Below, piece by piece: positions 7,996-16,346 of a DNA stretch of 41,077 bases. A program made the translations under genes and the position numbers. Location: contig CAMARK010000039.1 in assembly GCA_945860205.1 (NCBI GenBank), positions 1 to 41,077 of the forward strand, in the 5' to 3' direction. The notes beneath the pieces were generated by a model. That model saw only the letters and a program-made list of their open reading frames with translations. It was not told the DNA's origin and did not search any database. Position 1 is the first letter of the stretch; every line of letters starts with the position of its first letter. This DNA is from Reyranella massiliensis 521 (GTDB taxonomy: Bacteria > Pseudomonadota > Alphaproteobacteria > Reyranellales > Reyranellaceae).

Positions 7996-9246
7996 TTACG
8001 TCAGGCCGCCTTCGTCCGGTTTCCTCGCATAGGCGGCCGGCGACAGGGCGAATACCAAACCCCGATTCTCCTGCGCGAACTGCCGGTAGAGGTGAAGGGC
8101 CGCAACGTCATCCAGCGATGCTGTGTCCACGCCCAGATGTTTCGCAAACAGCGCGCATCGAAATGCACGCGCCACGGACTCGTCCCAGATCGACGCATTC
8201 ATTTCCGAGTGCCCGGAAAGCGACAGCGCATGCAGATTGCACGAGCCGATCGTGGCCCAAGTGTCGTCGATCACCATCAGCTTGGCATGCACATAGGCGG
8301 GGCGGCGATCCTCCGCACCGACAATTCCAACCAGCAGGAAGTTAGAGTAACGGCCGAGTGCTCCGAGGCTGTCGAAGCGGCCCTGCTGAGCCGGATCCAG
8401 GCGCGCCTCGTAGACGTAGGGCTCCGGGATGGCGGGAACCAGGAGGACGACCTCGACGCCGCGCTCCAGCGCACGCTCGAGATGGGTTGCGACCTCCGGG
8501 ATCGGGATGGCTTGGTTTTCAAGGTAGATCGTGCGTCGGGCGGCATCGATCGCCCGCTTGTATTGTTCCAGAATCGACCGCTCGCCGCCCGCCACGTCGA
8601 ACGAGCCGTGGCCGGGTGCGGCCTGGCCATCGACGTAGCAACCGGGATGCAGCATGCGCTGGATCTGCACGATGCTCGGCCCCCGCGGTTCGGAAGCCAC
8701 ATGAGGGAAAGGCAGCCTGTCTGTCGCGTCGCACGCCCAGTTGCCGTCCTCGGCCGTCCGTTCGCTCGCCTCGTTCCAGCGCTGGACGAAGTTGTGATGG
8801 ACGTCTGTCGCCGACGGCCCCGTCACCTCGACATAGGCGTCCTGACGCCGAAATGATTCGGCGCTGAGGTTGATGCCGCCCACGAAGGCTGTCTCCGAGG
8901 ACCGGCCTGCGTCGATCATCCAGCACTTCTGGTGCTGGCAGAAAACGGTGGCTGTACGATCCCATCGAATCCGGACGCGCGATCCGCGTGCCCGCAGCAT
9001 CGCCCGATCCGCTGAAGAACCGCTGAACTGGCGGCCATAGTGACTGGTTTCCGGATTGCATCGCCAGGCAAGCAGCCGCACGTCCAGACCGCGCTCGACG
9101 GCGCGGTCCAGCACCTCGAACAGCGCACCGCGGCCGTCGGGAAAGCGGAAATCGTCGGCGTAGAAGGCGATGGTCAGCCAGACGCTGTGGCGCGCCGCCT
9201 CGATCGCCTCGGCGATCCGCCGGAAGATTTCCGTACCATCGCTCAT
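7996..9246 (-). CDS. Phospholipase D / cardiolipin synthase family protein
   Basis: A 416-residue protein with two HKD motifs: HQKCWMID (His105, Lys107, Asp112) followed by a GGINLS strand, and HAKLMVID (His320, Lys322, Asp327) followed by GSCNLHALS. These define the PLD superfamily, whose members transfer or hydrolyse phosphatidyl groups; the length matches the ClsB type of cardiolipin synthase, which has no N-terminal membrane helices, and none are visible here. The start at ATG 9246 (MSDGTEIFRR) is chosen because upstream open frame overlaps the CoA-transferase on another frame and has no domain character. It is 71 bases downstream of that CoA-transferase. Cardiolipin-type lipid synthesis is plausible, but nuclease-like or transphosphatidylase roles remain possible. 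Confidence 0.85.
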   Translation of the reverse strand: MSDGTEIFRRIAEAIEAARHSVWLTIAFYADDFRFPDGRGALFEVLDRAVERGLDVRLLAWRCNPETSHYGRQFSGSSADRAMLRARGSRVRIRWDRTATVFCQHQKCWMIDAGRSSETAFVGGINLSAESFRRQDAYVEVTGPSATDVHHNFVQRWNEASERTAEDGNWACDATDRLPFPHVASEPRGPSIVQIQRMLHPGCYVDGQAAPGHGSFDVAGGERSILEQYKRAIDAARRTIYLENQAIPIPEVATHLERALERGVEVVLLVPAIPEPYVYEARLDPAQQGRFDSLGALGRYSNFLLVGIVGAEDRRPAYVHAKLMVIDDTWATIGSCNLHALSLSGHSEMNASIWDESVARAFRCALFAKHLGVDTASLDDVAALHLYRQFAQENRGLVFALSPAAYARKPDEGGLT

Positions 9247-9317
9247 CGGCCGCACGAGATTGCCGGCCCGCGCCGGGTAGGAACAGGTCGTCGCCGCCGG
9301 AATGTAGCGCTCTTGCG

Positions 9318-10523
9318 TCAAGACGGCACGATCAGCGCCTTGTCCGCCTGCAATTTCTCGATGTCGGCATCGCTGAGGCCGGCCTCGCGCAGCACCTCCA
9401 CGCCATCGCCGCCGATGCGCGGCGCGTGGCGGCGGAACTCTGTCTTGGTCTTCTCGAAGTCGAGCGGGCTCGCGAAGGTCGTGATCGGCCCCTCGGTCGG
9501 ATGTTCGCGGTCGGTGAAGAAGCCGGTCGCCTTGAGATGCGGGTCGTCCATCAGCTCTTCCAGGGTCAGCACCGGCATGGCGGGAATGTCGGCCTTGTCG
9601 AACGCCTCCAGCCATTCCTCGGTGGTGCGGTGCTGCAGCAGCGAATCGAGCACCTGGTAGAGCTCGCTGAAATGCTTCGGACGTTCGACCTTGTCGACGA
9701 ACTTCTTTTCTTTCGCCAGGTCGGGTCGGCCGGCCAGCTCGAAGAAGGCGATCCAGTGCTGGTCGGTGTAGGGCAGCGCGCAGATGTAACCGTTCCGGGT
9801 CGGAAACGGATGGCGATACTTGTTGATGATGCGGTCGTAGCCCATCGTGCCGCGCTCCGGCCGCCACGTCTTGCCGAACAGATGCTCGGTCAGCCAGAAC
9901 GAGGCCAGCGTCTCCAGCATCGGAACCTCGATCATCTGGCCCTCGCCGGTGCACTTGCGATGATAGAGCGCGCCCAGCACGGCGATGCAGAGATGAAGCC
10001 CCGTCGTCTTGTCGGCGATCAGGCTCGGCATGAAGCGCGGTGGCTCGCCGTCGACCCTTGATTGAAGCGAGGCCGCGCCGCTTACGCCCTGAACGAGATC
10101 GTCAAAGGCCGGCTTGTGGCCGTAGGGCCCCTTGCGCGCGTAGCCCAGCGAGTAGGCGTAGACGATCGAGGGGTTGATCTTCTTCAGGTCCTCGTAGCCC
10201 AAGCCCAGCCGCTCGATGGCGGCCGGCCGGCTGTTGTGAATGAAGAGATCGGCCGTCTTGATCATGTCCTTCAGGACGGCGCAGGCCGCGGGCTTCTTGA
10301 GGTCGAGGCAGATCGAGCGCTTGTTGCGATTGGCCGCCATGTAGATCGGGCCCATGCTCTTGTCGCGGCCCATCACGCCACCCGACAGGCGCAGGAGATC
10401 GCCCTCCGGTGGTTCGACCTTGATCACGTCGGCGCCCATGTCGGCCAGATGCTGCGTGGCGAACGGGCCCAGCAGCACCGCCGTCAGATCGATCACCCTG
10501 ATGCCCGTCAACGGTCCCGGCAT
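9318..10523 (-). CDS. CaiB/BaiF family (class III) CoA-transferase
   Basis: A 401-residue class III CoA-transferase. The N-terminus reads PLTGIRVIDLTAVLLGPFATQHLADMGADVIKVE, the Rossmann-like opening typical of the family, then KRSICLDLK and DLFIHNSRP. The expected catalytic aspartate that forms an aspartyl-CoA anhydride lies in IADKTTGLH (about residue 170). These enzymes move CoA between carboxylic acids (formyl/oxalate, carnitine/crotonobetaine, succinate/citramalate). The gene diverges from a second CaiB gene at 10637 with a 113-base intergenic region that likely holds both promoters. Likely partner genes are the acyl-CoA dehydrogenases in this window, but no specific acid can be named. 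Confidence 0.92.
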   Translation of the reverse strand: MPGPLTGIRVIDLTAVLLGPFATQHLADMGADVIKVEPPEGDLLRLSGGVMGRDKSMGPIYMAANRNKRSICLDLKKPAACAVLKDMIKTADLFIHNSRPAAIERLGLGYEDLKKINPSIVYAYSLGYARKGPYGHKPAFDDLVQGVSGAASLQSRVDGEPPRFMPSLIADKTTGLHLCIAVLGALYHRKCTGEGQMIEVPMLETLASFWLTEHLFGKTWRPERGTMGYDRIINKYRHPFPTRNGYICALPYTDQHWIAFFELAGRPDLAKEKKFVDKVERPKHFSELYQVLDSLLQHRTTEEWLEAFDKADIPAMPVLTLEELMDDPHLKATGFFTDREHPTEGPITTFASPLDFEKTKTEFRRHAPRIGGDGVEVLREAGLSDADIEKLQADKALIVPS

Positions 10524-10636
10524 TGCTCTTCCCGTCTCTTCATTCTTGGTGTGCCCTTCTCGGTGTGGCGCGCACTATGGCATAGCTCGCGAGGCTAAGG
10601 CATGTTGCGGGCCCCTGAATGGAGAGAAGAGCTGCA

Positions 10637-11761
10637 ATGTCTGGAGCGTTGGACGGCCTCTTGGTGGTGAGTGTCGAACAGGCGGTGGCCGCCCCCTACT
10701 GCGCAGCTCGCCTGGCGGACGCCGGCGCCCGCGTCATCAAGATCGAGCGGCCCGAGGGCGATTTCGCCCGTGCCTACGACGGCTACGTGAAGGGCGAGTC
10801 GAGCTACTTCGTCTGGCTGAACCGCGGCAAGCAGTCGGTCTCGCTCGACTTCAAGCAGGCCGGCGATCTCGCACTGCTGCACCGCATGATCGCCAAGGCC
10901 GATGTGCTGATCCAGAACCTGGCGCCCGGCGCCGCCGAGCGCGCGGGCTTCGGCTCGGCCGCGATGCGGACCAAACATAAGAAGCTCATCACCCTCGATG
11001 TCTCCGGCTACGGCGATCATGGCCCCTACAAGAACCGCCGCGCCTACGATCTCCTGGTGCAGGCCGAGAGCGGCCTCGCCTCGATCACCGGCACCGAGCA
11101 CGCACCGGGCCGCGTCGGCATCTCCGCCACCGACATCGGCACCGGCATGTATGCCCACGCCGCCGTCCTGGAAGCGCTGCTGGCGCGACACAAGACCGGC
11201 GAGGGCCGCGCCATCTCGGTCTCGCTTTTTTCCTCCATGGCCGAATGGATGACGGTGCCACTGCTCGCCATGGACTACGCCGCCTACGAATGGCCGCGGC
11301 TCGGTCTCACCCACCCGTTCATCGCGCCTTACGGCGTCTATCCCAGCGCCGACAAGGTGCCGCTCCTGATCTCGATCCAGAACGATCGCGAGTTCGAGCG
11401 CCTCTGCCACGGCGTGCTCGACCGGCCGGGCCTCGAAAAGGATCCCGACTACGCCACCAACAAGGATCGCAATTCGCGGCGCGACGCGACCAACGCCATC
11501 GTCGCCACGAGTTTCGGCGCCCAGAGCTTCGAGACGCTGGCGGCGAAGCTCGATGCCGCGCAGATCGCCTGGGCGCGCGTGAGTTCGGTCGGCGATCTTT
11601 CCAAGCACCCGCAGCTCCGCCGCACCGTCTTCACCTCGAACAAGGGCGAGGTTTCCATCCCGGCGCTGGCCGCCTCCTACCCGGGTGAGCCCGAGCGGCT
11701 GGGCGACGTGCCGACGCTCGGCCAGCACACCGACCAGGCGCGTCGCGAGTTCGCTGTCTGA
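10637..11761 (+). CDS. CaiB/BaiF family (class III) CoA-transferase
   Basis: A 374-residue class III CoA-transferase, only moderately similar to its divergent neighbour at 9318. Landmarks are LVVSVEQAVAAPYCAARLADAGARVIK at the N-terminus, KQSVSLDFK, DVLIQNLAPGAAERAG, and ATDIGTGMYAHAAV containing the presumed catalytic Asp. ATG 10637 is taken as the start because GGAGAGAAGAG lies just upstream; an in-frame ATG at 10619 is the alternative. The gene couples directly to the MFS transporter: its TGA shares a base with the next ATG (TGATG at 11759-11763). This implies that the transporter imports the acid that is then loaded with CoA. Mesaconate- or citramalate-type activity is possible but unproven. 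Confidence 0.9.
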   Translation: MSGALDGLLVVSVEQAVAAPYCAARLADAGARVIKIERPEGDFARAYDGYVKGESSYFVWLNRGKQSVSLDFKQAGDLALLHRMIAKADVLIQNLAPGAAERAGFGSAAMRTKHKKLITLDVSGYGDHGPYKNRRAYDLLVQAESGLASITGTEHAPGRVGISATDIGTGMYAHAAVLEALLARHKTGEGRAISVSLFSSMAEWMTVPLLAMDYAAYEWPRLGLTHPFIAPYGVYPSADKVPLLISIQNDREFERLCHGVLDRPGLEKDPDYATNKDRNSRRDATNAIVATSFGAQSFETLAAKLDAAQIAWARVSSVGDLSKHPQLRRTVFTSNKGEVSIPALAASYPGEPERLGDVPTLGQHTDQARREFAV

Positions 11762-12942
11762 TGTCGAAGTGGCTGACCGGCCTGCGCCTTGCAGGTTATG
11801 GCGGCGCCTACTTCTTCGCCGCCGGCGCCTTCATGAGCTATTGGCCGGTATGGCTGCGCGACCGCGGCGTCACCGACACCGAGATCGGCACGCTGTTCAT
11901 GTCGCGCCAGCTCGTCTCGGTGGTGGCCACGCTGTCGGTCGGCTGGATCGCCCATCGGCTGGGCGGCCCGCGCGGGGTGATGGTGACCTTGGGACTCGCC
12001 GCCGTCGTGATGATCGTGGCCTACGACTTCTCCACGACGTTTCTCGCCATCTTCATCGTCACCATGATCTGGGGTTTCATGTGGTCGCCGCCCATGCCGC
12101 TCTACGACGGCGTGCTGGTGACCGAGACCAAGCGCCACGGCCTCGACTATGCCCGTGTCCGCATGTGGAGCTCGGTGGCCTTCATCGGCGGCACGTTCAT
12201 GGCCGGCATCGCCGTCGACCGCTACGGGCCGCCCTGGGTGCTCTACGTCGGAATGGCCGGCATCGTGCTGCTGGCGCCGTTCGCGCTGCTGCTGCCTGCC
12301 GCCCCCGCGCGCGCGCCAGACGTGGACCACGGCCACGCCTCGTTCAGAATCGCCGACCTCCTGCGATCGCCCGCGTTCCTGCTGTTCCTCATGGCCTGCG
12401 GCTTGTGCCAAGCCAGCCATTCCGTGCTCTACAGCTTCGGCACGCTGACCTGGCGCGCCGCCGGCATCGACGACGTGACGATCAGTTCGCTATGGGCCGA
12501 GAGCGTCGCCATCGAGATCGTGCTGATGCTGTTCGGTGGCTGGCTGCTCGCGCGCCTCGGTGTATGTGGCCTGATCGCCCTGGGACTCGCGGCCGGCATG
12601 GTGCGCTGGACCGCCATGGCCTTCACCACCGAGCTTTGGGCCCTCGTCCTCCTGCAGGCGCTGCATTCCTGCACCTTCGCCGCCTGCCACCTGGGCGCCA
12701 TGGCGTTCCTGCAGCGCGCGCTGCCGGCGCACGGCGCCGCCATCGGCCAGAGTCTCTATTACGCGCTGGGCACCGGCGCCACACAGGCGCTGGTCTACCA
12801 GTTCTCCGGCCTGCTCTATTCGCAATACGGCCAACACGCGTTTCTCGCGATGACCATCGTCAGCGCCATCGGCATGTGCGCCCTGCTGCTGCTCGCCCGC
12901 ACCTGGAAGGGCGGATTGCTGGTCGGCACGCCTCAGAAGTGA
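11761..12942 (+). CDS. MFS transporter, HcaT/3-phenylpropionate-permease-like
   Basis: A 393-residue major facilitator protein with about twelve hydrophobic helices. The opening GGAYFFAAGAFMSYWPVWLRDRGVTDTEIG and GWIAHRLGG between helices 2 and 3 resemble the HcaT/MFS_1-like group (3-phenylpropionate permease), in which the first helix is followed by a W-x-x-W-L-x-x-x-G motif. Start and upstream stop overlap as TGATG, so it should be translated together with the CoA-transferase. The 3' end overlaps the convergent PII-like gene by 10 bases. An aromatic or short carboxylic acid substrate fits the CoA-transferase partner, but this is inference from context. Confidence 0.85.
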   Translation: MSKWLTGLRLAGYGGAYFFAAGAFMSYWPVWLRDRGVTDTEIGTLFMSRQLVSVVATLSVGWIAHRLGGPRGVMVTLGLAAVVMIVAYDFSTTFLAIFIVTMIWGFMWSPPMPLYDGVLVTETKRHGLDYARVRMWSSVAFIGGTFMAGIAVDRYGPPWVLYVGMAGIVLLAPFALLLPAAPARAPDVDHGHASFRIADLLRSPAFLLFLMACGLCQASHSVLYSFGTLTWRAAGIDDVTISSLWAESVAIEIVLMLFGGWLLARLGVCGLIALGLAAGMVRWTAMAFTTELWALVLLQALHSCTFAACHLGAMAFLQRALPAHGAAIGQSLYYALGTGATQALVYQFSGLLYSQYGQHAFLAMTIVSAIGMCALLLLARTWKGGLLVGTPQK

Positions 12943-13241
12943 TCGGGGCGCGCGACCTCGACGTCGCTCAGATAGACGATGGCGGCGTAGTCGCGCAGCC
13001 GCTCGACGCTTTCAGCGAGAATCAGGCGCGCCGTCTCCTCCGGCGCGATCGCGATCACCAGCGTGTTCTCGAACACGCGGCTGATCTCCTCGGTCTGACG
13101 CCGGCCCTGGCGGCCAAAGCCCGACACCTTCGGCACAGTCGTATAGCCCTTGACGCCGTGTGCGACGAGCCACTCCACCACGTCCGGCACCATGCCGCTT
13201 TCAACCACGATCTCGATCTTCTTGCGTCGATGGATGTCCAT
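12933..13241 (-). CDS. sbtB: PII-like protein, SbtB type
   Basis: A 102-residue protein with the PII-like fold: a first strand HRRKKIEIVVES, then GVKGYTTVPKVSGFGRQGRR where the T-loop begins, a middle ENTLVIAIAPE, and a final DYAAIVYLSDVEV. The order and the YTT-x-P-x-V-x-G and DYA-I-Y-x-x-D-x-E-V motifs match SbtB, the cyclic-AMP/adenine-nucleotide-sensing partner of SbtA. It ends at VARPDHF and lacks the C-terminal cysteine pair (GPxGC) of many cyanobacterial SbtBs. ATG 13241 lies two bases after the SbtA stop; a GTG at 13247 overlapping that stop is an alternative. It probably gates the adjacent transporter. Confidence 0.8.
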   Translation of the reverse strand: MDIHRRKKIEIVVESGMVPDVVEWLVAHGVKGYTTVPKVSGFGRQGRRQTEEISRVFENTLVIAIAPEETARLILAESVERLRDYAAIVYLSDVEVARPDHF

Positions 13242-13243
13242 GC

Positions 13244-14227
13244 TCACCCCGCGAGCCGTTCGGCGATGGCGAAATAGAGTGGAATGCCGATCGCGACATT
13301 GAAAGGAAAGGTGACGCCTAGCGACAGCGTAATATAGATCGCCGGCCGTGCCTGCGGCAGGGCCAGCCGCATGGCTGCCGGCACCGCGATATAGGAGGCC
13401 GAAGCGCAGAGCGTCGCCAGCAGCGCCGTGCTGCCAACCCCGAAGCCCAGCAGACAGGCGGCGGCAAAGCCGATGGCGGCATTGAGCGGTGGCATCACGA
13501 GGGCAAAGGCAATCAGCCGCGCCGTCAGGCCTTGCGCCGAGCGCAGCTGGCGCGTCGCCACCAGTCCCATGTCGAGTAGAAACAGGCAGAGCATGCCGTT
13601 GTAGATGTCGACCATGAAGGGCTCGACCTTCTTCATACCCGAAGGCCCCGCCGCCCAGCCGATGACGAAGCCGCCGATCAGCACCACGATGCTGCCATTG
13701 GCCAGCACTTCGCGCAGCAGGTGCGAGCGGCGCTGCGGGCTCTTCGGTGCCGAAGCTCCCAGCGACCGGCGTGCCAGCAGCAGGCCGGTCACGATGGCCG
13801 GCGTCTCCATCGCGGCCATCATCGCCACGAGGATACCGTCGTAGGGTGTACTACGGGCGCCGAGGAACTCCACGGCGGTGACGAAGGTCACGATGCTCAC
13901 TGAGCCGTAGTGTGCCGATACGGCGGCGGCATCGACCGGCCCCAGCGCGCGCATCGCGCGCAGGACGGCATAGGCCAGCACCGGCAGAGTGAAAGACAGC
14001 GCCACCGCCATTGCGAGCGAGGCCGCCACGTTGCCACCGCCGGTCTTGGCCAGCGCGAGCCCCCCCTTCATGCCTATCGCAAGCATGAGATAGATCGCCA
14101 AACCCTTGGCGACGGCTTCGGGAATCTCGAGATCCGAGCGAATTACGGCTGCTACTGCGCCCAGAACGAAGCAGAGAACCATCGGCGACAGAAGATTGGC
14201 ACCAGCCAGTGCCAGGATTTCAGCCAT
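13244..14227 (-). CDS. sbtA: SbtA-family (sodium-dependent bicarbonate transporter-like) permease
   Basis: A 327-residue membrane protein with about ten helices in two halves. The first half contains DLEIPEAVAKGLAIYLMLAIGMKGG and AHYGSVSIVTFVTAVEFLG; the second contains GMLCLFLLDMGLVA and SASYIAVPAAMRLALPQA, followed by SLGVTFPFNVAIGIPLY. These are signatures of the SbtA/DUF897 family. In cyanobacteria SbtA takes up bicarbonate with sodium; in heterotrophs the substrate is less certain. The next gene is an SbtB homologue, as in cyanobacteria. It starts only 9 bases after the D-threonine-aldolase-like gene and probably shares its transcript, an unusual setting for bicarbonate uptake. Confidence 0.85.
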   Translation of the reverse strand: MAEILALAGANLLSPMVLCFVLGAVAAVIRSDLEIPEAVAKGLAIYLMLAIGMKGGLALAKTGGGNVAASLAMAVALSFTLPVLAYAVLRAMRALGPVDAAAVSAHYGSVSIVTFVTAVEFLGARSTPYDGILVAMMAAMETPAIVTGLLLARRSLGASAPKSPQRRSHLLREVLANGSIVVLIGGFVIGWAAGPSGMKKVEPFMVDIYNGMLCLFLLDMGLVATRQLRSAQGLTARLIAFALVMPPLNAAIGFAAACLLGFGVGSTALLATLCASASYIAVPAAMRLALPQARPAIYITLSLGVTFPFNVAIGIPLYFAIAERLAG

Positions 14228-14236
14228 GCCCGAAGC

Positions 14237-15385
14237 CTAGCGCGACCGCCCGCGCCCCGTCACCGGCCAGATCTCCACAAGCGTATCGCCCTTCACCACG
14301 TGATAGCTCTCGTAGAGGTTGACCGTCGGGTCGCAGTGCGGCGGCACCAGGATCACCTGCTCGCCCAAGCCGGGGGCCGCCTTGCCTTCGGGCGCGATCA
14401 CGGCGAGATGCTCGTCGCCCATGAAACGCGTGGTCGAGCCTTCAATTGCGCCCTTCAGGATCATGGGCGGCCCCTTTTCGGTGGCCATCGCCTTCAGGCC
14501 GGCATCGACCGTCACCATACCGGCGGTGTTGGCGCTCACCACGCGTGCATCGATCTGCAGCGCCTGCTCGAAAGTCGGCTTGTCGAGGCCCCGCAGGTCG
14601 CAGACGTTGTAGTCGTGATCCATGAACACGTAGGAGCCGACCTGCAGCTCGGTGAAGACGCCCAGCTTGGCATCGATGAGATGCGTGCCGGTGCCCGAGC
14701 CGGTGATGATCTCGGGCTTTAATCCGGCGGCCTCCAGCTTCGCGAGGATGCCCTTCAGGTACTCCGTGCGCTCCTCGATCTCGGCCTTGCGCTGGGTGAA
14801 GTCGACGATGTGCTGGTGCCGGCCGCAATAGAACTGCACGCCGCCATACTTCAATGCCTTCTGCTTCGCGACCAGCTGCGCCAACTCGACCGCGGCCTCG
14901 GGCGAGGCAACGCCGGTACGGTGGATGCCGGGATCGATGTCGACGATCACCGTCAGCGTCTGGCCCGCCGTCGCTGCCGCCGCGGCCAGCGCCGCCACGT
15001 TGGCCGGATGATCGACCACGACCATCAGCCCCTTCACCTTGGCGTTGAGCTCGATCAGCCGCGCGATCGCCTGCGGCGTCACCACCGGCGAGGTGATGTG
15101 CAGCCCCTCGATGCCAGCCTCGCCCAGCGCCTCGGCCTCGCCCAGCTTGGCACAGCAGACGCCCAGCGCGCCCAAGGCGACCTGGCGGCGCGCGATATCG
15201 GCCGATTTGTGCGTCTTGGAATGCGGCCGCAACTTCATGCCGTGCGCTTTCGCAAACGACGCCATCTCGGCGATGTTGCGGTCGAGCATGTCGAGGTCGA
15301 GCACCAGCGCCGGCGTGTTCAGCGAGCGCCTCGACCCCTGCTGGCCGATGAGATGTCCGTGCAGTTTTTGCGCTTCGCTCGTCAT
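14237..15385 (-). CDS. D-threonine aldolase-type PLP enzyme (DSD1/D-TA family)
   Basis: A 382-residue fold-type III PLP enzyme. The alanine-racemase-like N-terminal barrel starts NTPALVLDLDMLDRNI and holds the PLP lysine in RPHSKTHK (about Lys57). A GSGTGTH loop near the middle should bind the PLP phosphate. The C-terminal metal site reads PPHCDPTVN (His350, Cys351, Asp352): the His-x-Asp spacing fits D-threonine aldolase, whereas D-serine dehydratases have His-x-Cys. The expected reaction is retro-aldol cleavage of D-threonine or another D-beta-hydroxy amino acid to glycine and an aldehyde. Its ATG overlaps the SDR stop by 4 bases (ATGA), and sbtA begins 9 bases downstream. Confidence 0.85.
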   Translation of the reverse strand: MTSEAQKLHGHLIGQQGSRRSLNTPALVLDLDMLDRNIAEMASFAKAHGMKLRPHSKTHKSADIARRQVALGALGVCCAKLGEAEALGEAGIEGLHITSPVVTPQAIARLIELNAKVKGLMVVVDHPANVAALAAAAATAGQTLTVIVDIDPGIHRTGVASPEAAVELAQLVAKQKALKYGGVQFYCGRHQHIVDFTQRKAEIEERTEYLKGILAKLEAAGLKPEIITGSGTGTHLIDAKLGVFTELQVGSYVFMDHDYNVCDLRGLDKPTFEQALQIDARVVSANTAGMVTVDAGLKAMATEKGPPMILKGAIEGSTTRFMGDEHLAVIAPEGKAAPGLGEQVILVPPHCDPTVNLYESYHVVKGDTLVEIWPVTGRGRSR

Positions 15386-16260
15386 TTCTTCTGGTCTCCA
15401 GGCTGAAGGTTGCGCACGACCATGGCTTCGCCGGTCGTGCCGCGATTGACGCCGGCGCTCTTCATGAAGATGTTGTCGGAGCCCGTGCCCCAAAGCGCCA
15501 CGCCTCGGGCCATCAGGCCGCCATCCACCTTCACCGTTTCGCCGGTGATGAAACGTGCATCGTCGGAAACAAGGAACGCCGCCACGTCGGCGATGTGCTC
15601 GGGCTCGCCGCGGTCGGGCCACGGCTGCTGGGCGAACTGCTTCTCGAATTTCTCGGGCCGGCCGCGATGGACCAGCGGCGTGGAGATCACGCCGGGGGCG
15701 ATGCCGACCACGCGGATTCGGTCGGGGCCGAGCTCCACCGCGACGTTCTCGATCAGACTGATGCAGGCGGCCTTGGCCGCCGAATAGGCGTGGCTGCCAC
15801 CGCCGCCCGCCATGCCGGCGATCGAGGCCGTGACCAGGATGACGCCGCCTTTTCCATGTCTCTTCATGGCCAGCGACGCATGCTTCATGCCGAGAAACAC
15901 CGAGCGCGTCAGCACGGCGAAGGTGTAGTCCCAGTCCTCGACGCTGGTCTCGGCGATCGGCCCGAAGGCGCCGCCGACACCGGCATTGAGATAGGCGATG
16001 TCGAGGCGACCGAACTGCTTCTCGGCGGCGGCCACCGTGGCGGCCACGTCGGATTCCTTGGCGACGTCACAGCGCACGAAGGCAATGCTGTCGCCATGGC
16101 CCTGGGCCTTCGCCACCGCCAGCGTCTCGGCGCCGTTGGCATCGTTGAGGTCGGCCACCACCACCTTCGCGCCGTCGGCGAGGAAGCGCATGACGGTGGC
16201 GCGGCCCATGCCGCTCGCGCCGCCGGTGACGATCGCCACCTTCCCTGCCAGTCGTTTCAT
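15382..16260 (-). CDS. Short-chain dehydrogenase/reductase (SDR)
   Basis: A 292-residue classical SDR. The NAD(P)-binding motif TGGASGMG is at about residues 11-18, ADLND follows strand 2 (Asp favours NAD), LNAGVGG is the structural NAG motif, and the catalytic set is TASIAG with Ser plus YSAAKAA. The C-terminus VKVDGGLMAR is typical. ATG 16260 has GGAGGG upstream with a four-base gap. An extra tail of about 40 residues after the normal SDR end (ALWGTGSDNIFMKSAGVN) is longer than usual and may be an additional segment for oligomer contacts. It is translationally coupled to the D-threonine-aldolase-like enzyme, so the two probably act on related hydroxy compounds. Confidence 0.88.
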   Translation of the reverse strand: MKRLAGKVAIVTGGASGMGRATVMRFLADGAKVVVADLNDANGAETLAVAKAQGHGDSIAFVRCDVAKESDVAATVAAAEKQFGRLDIAYLNAGVGGAFGPIAETSVEDWDYTFAVLTRSVFLGMKHASLAMKRHGKGGVILVTASIAGMAGGGGSHAYSAAKAACISLIENVAVELGPDRIRVVGIAPGVISTPLVHRGRPEKFEKQFAQQPWPDRGEPEHIADVAAFLVSDDARFITGETVKVDGGLMARGVALWGTGSDNIFMKSAGVNRGTTGEAMVVRNLQPGDQKK

Positions 16261-16346
16261 TTCGCCCTCCGATAGCATGGTGCTGTTGCGCGGGGCCGTG
16301 GGCAAGCCTCGCGTTTCGCATTGCCATGGGAGAGTACGAGCAGCGC

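Noticed and set aside
9247..9954. N-terminal extension of the phospholipase-D frame
   Set aside because: The open frame continues upstream over the CaiB gene in another frame, but it is low-complexity with no PLD-like sequence; the domain begins at ATG 9246.
14810..15406. Plus-strand open frame across the D-threonine-aldolase gene
   Set aside because: It mirrors the real gene and shows no conserved motif or ribosome-binding site.
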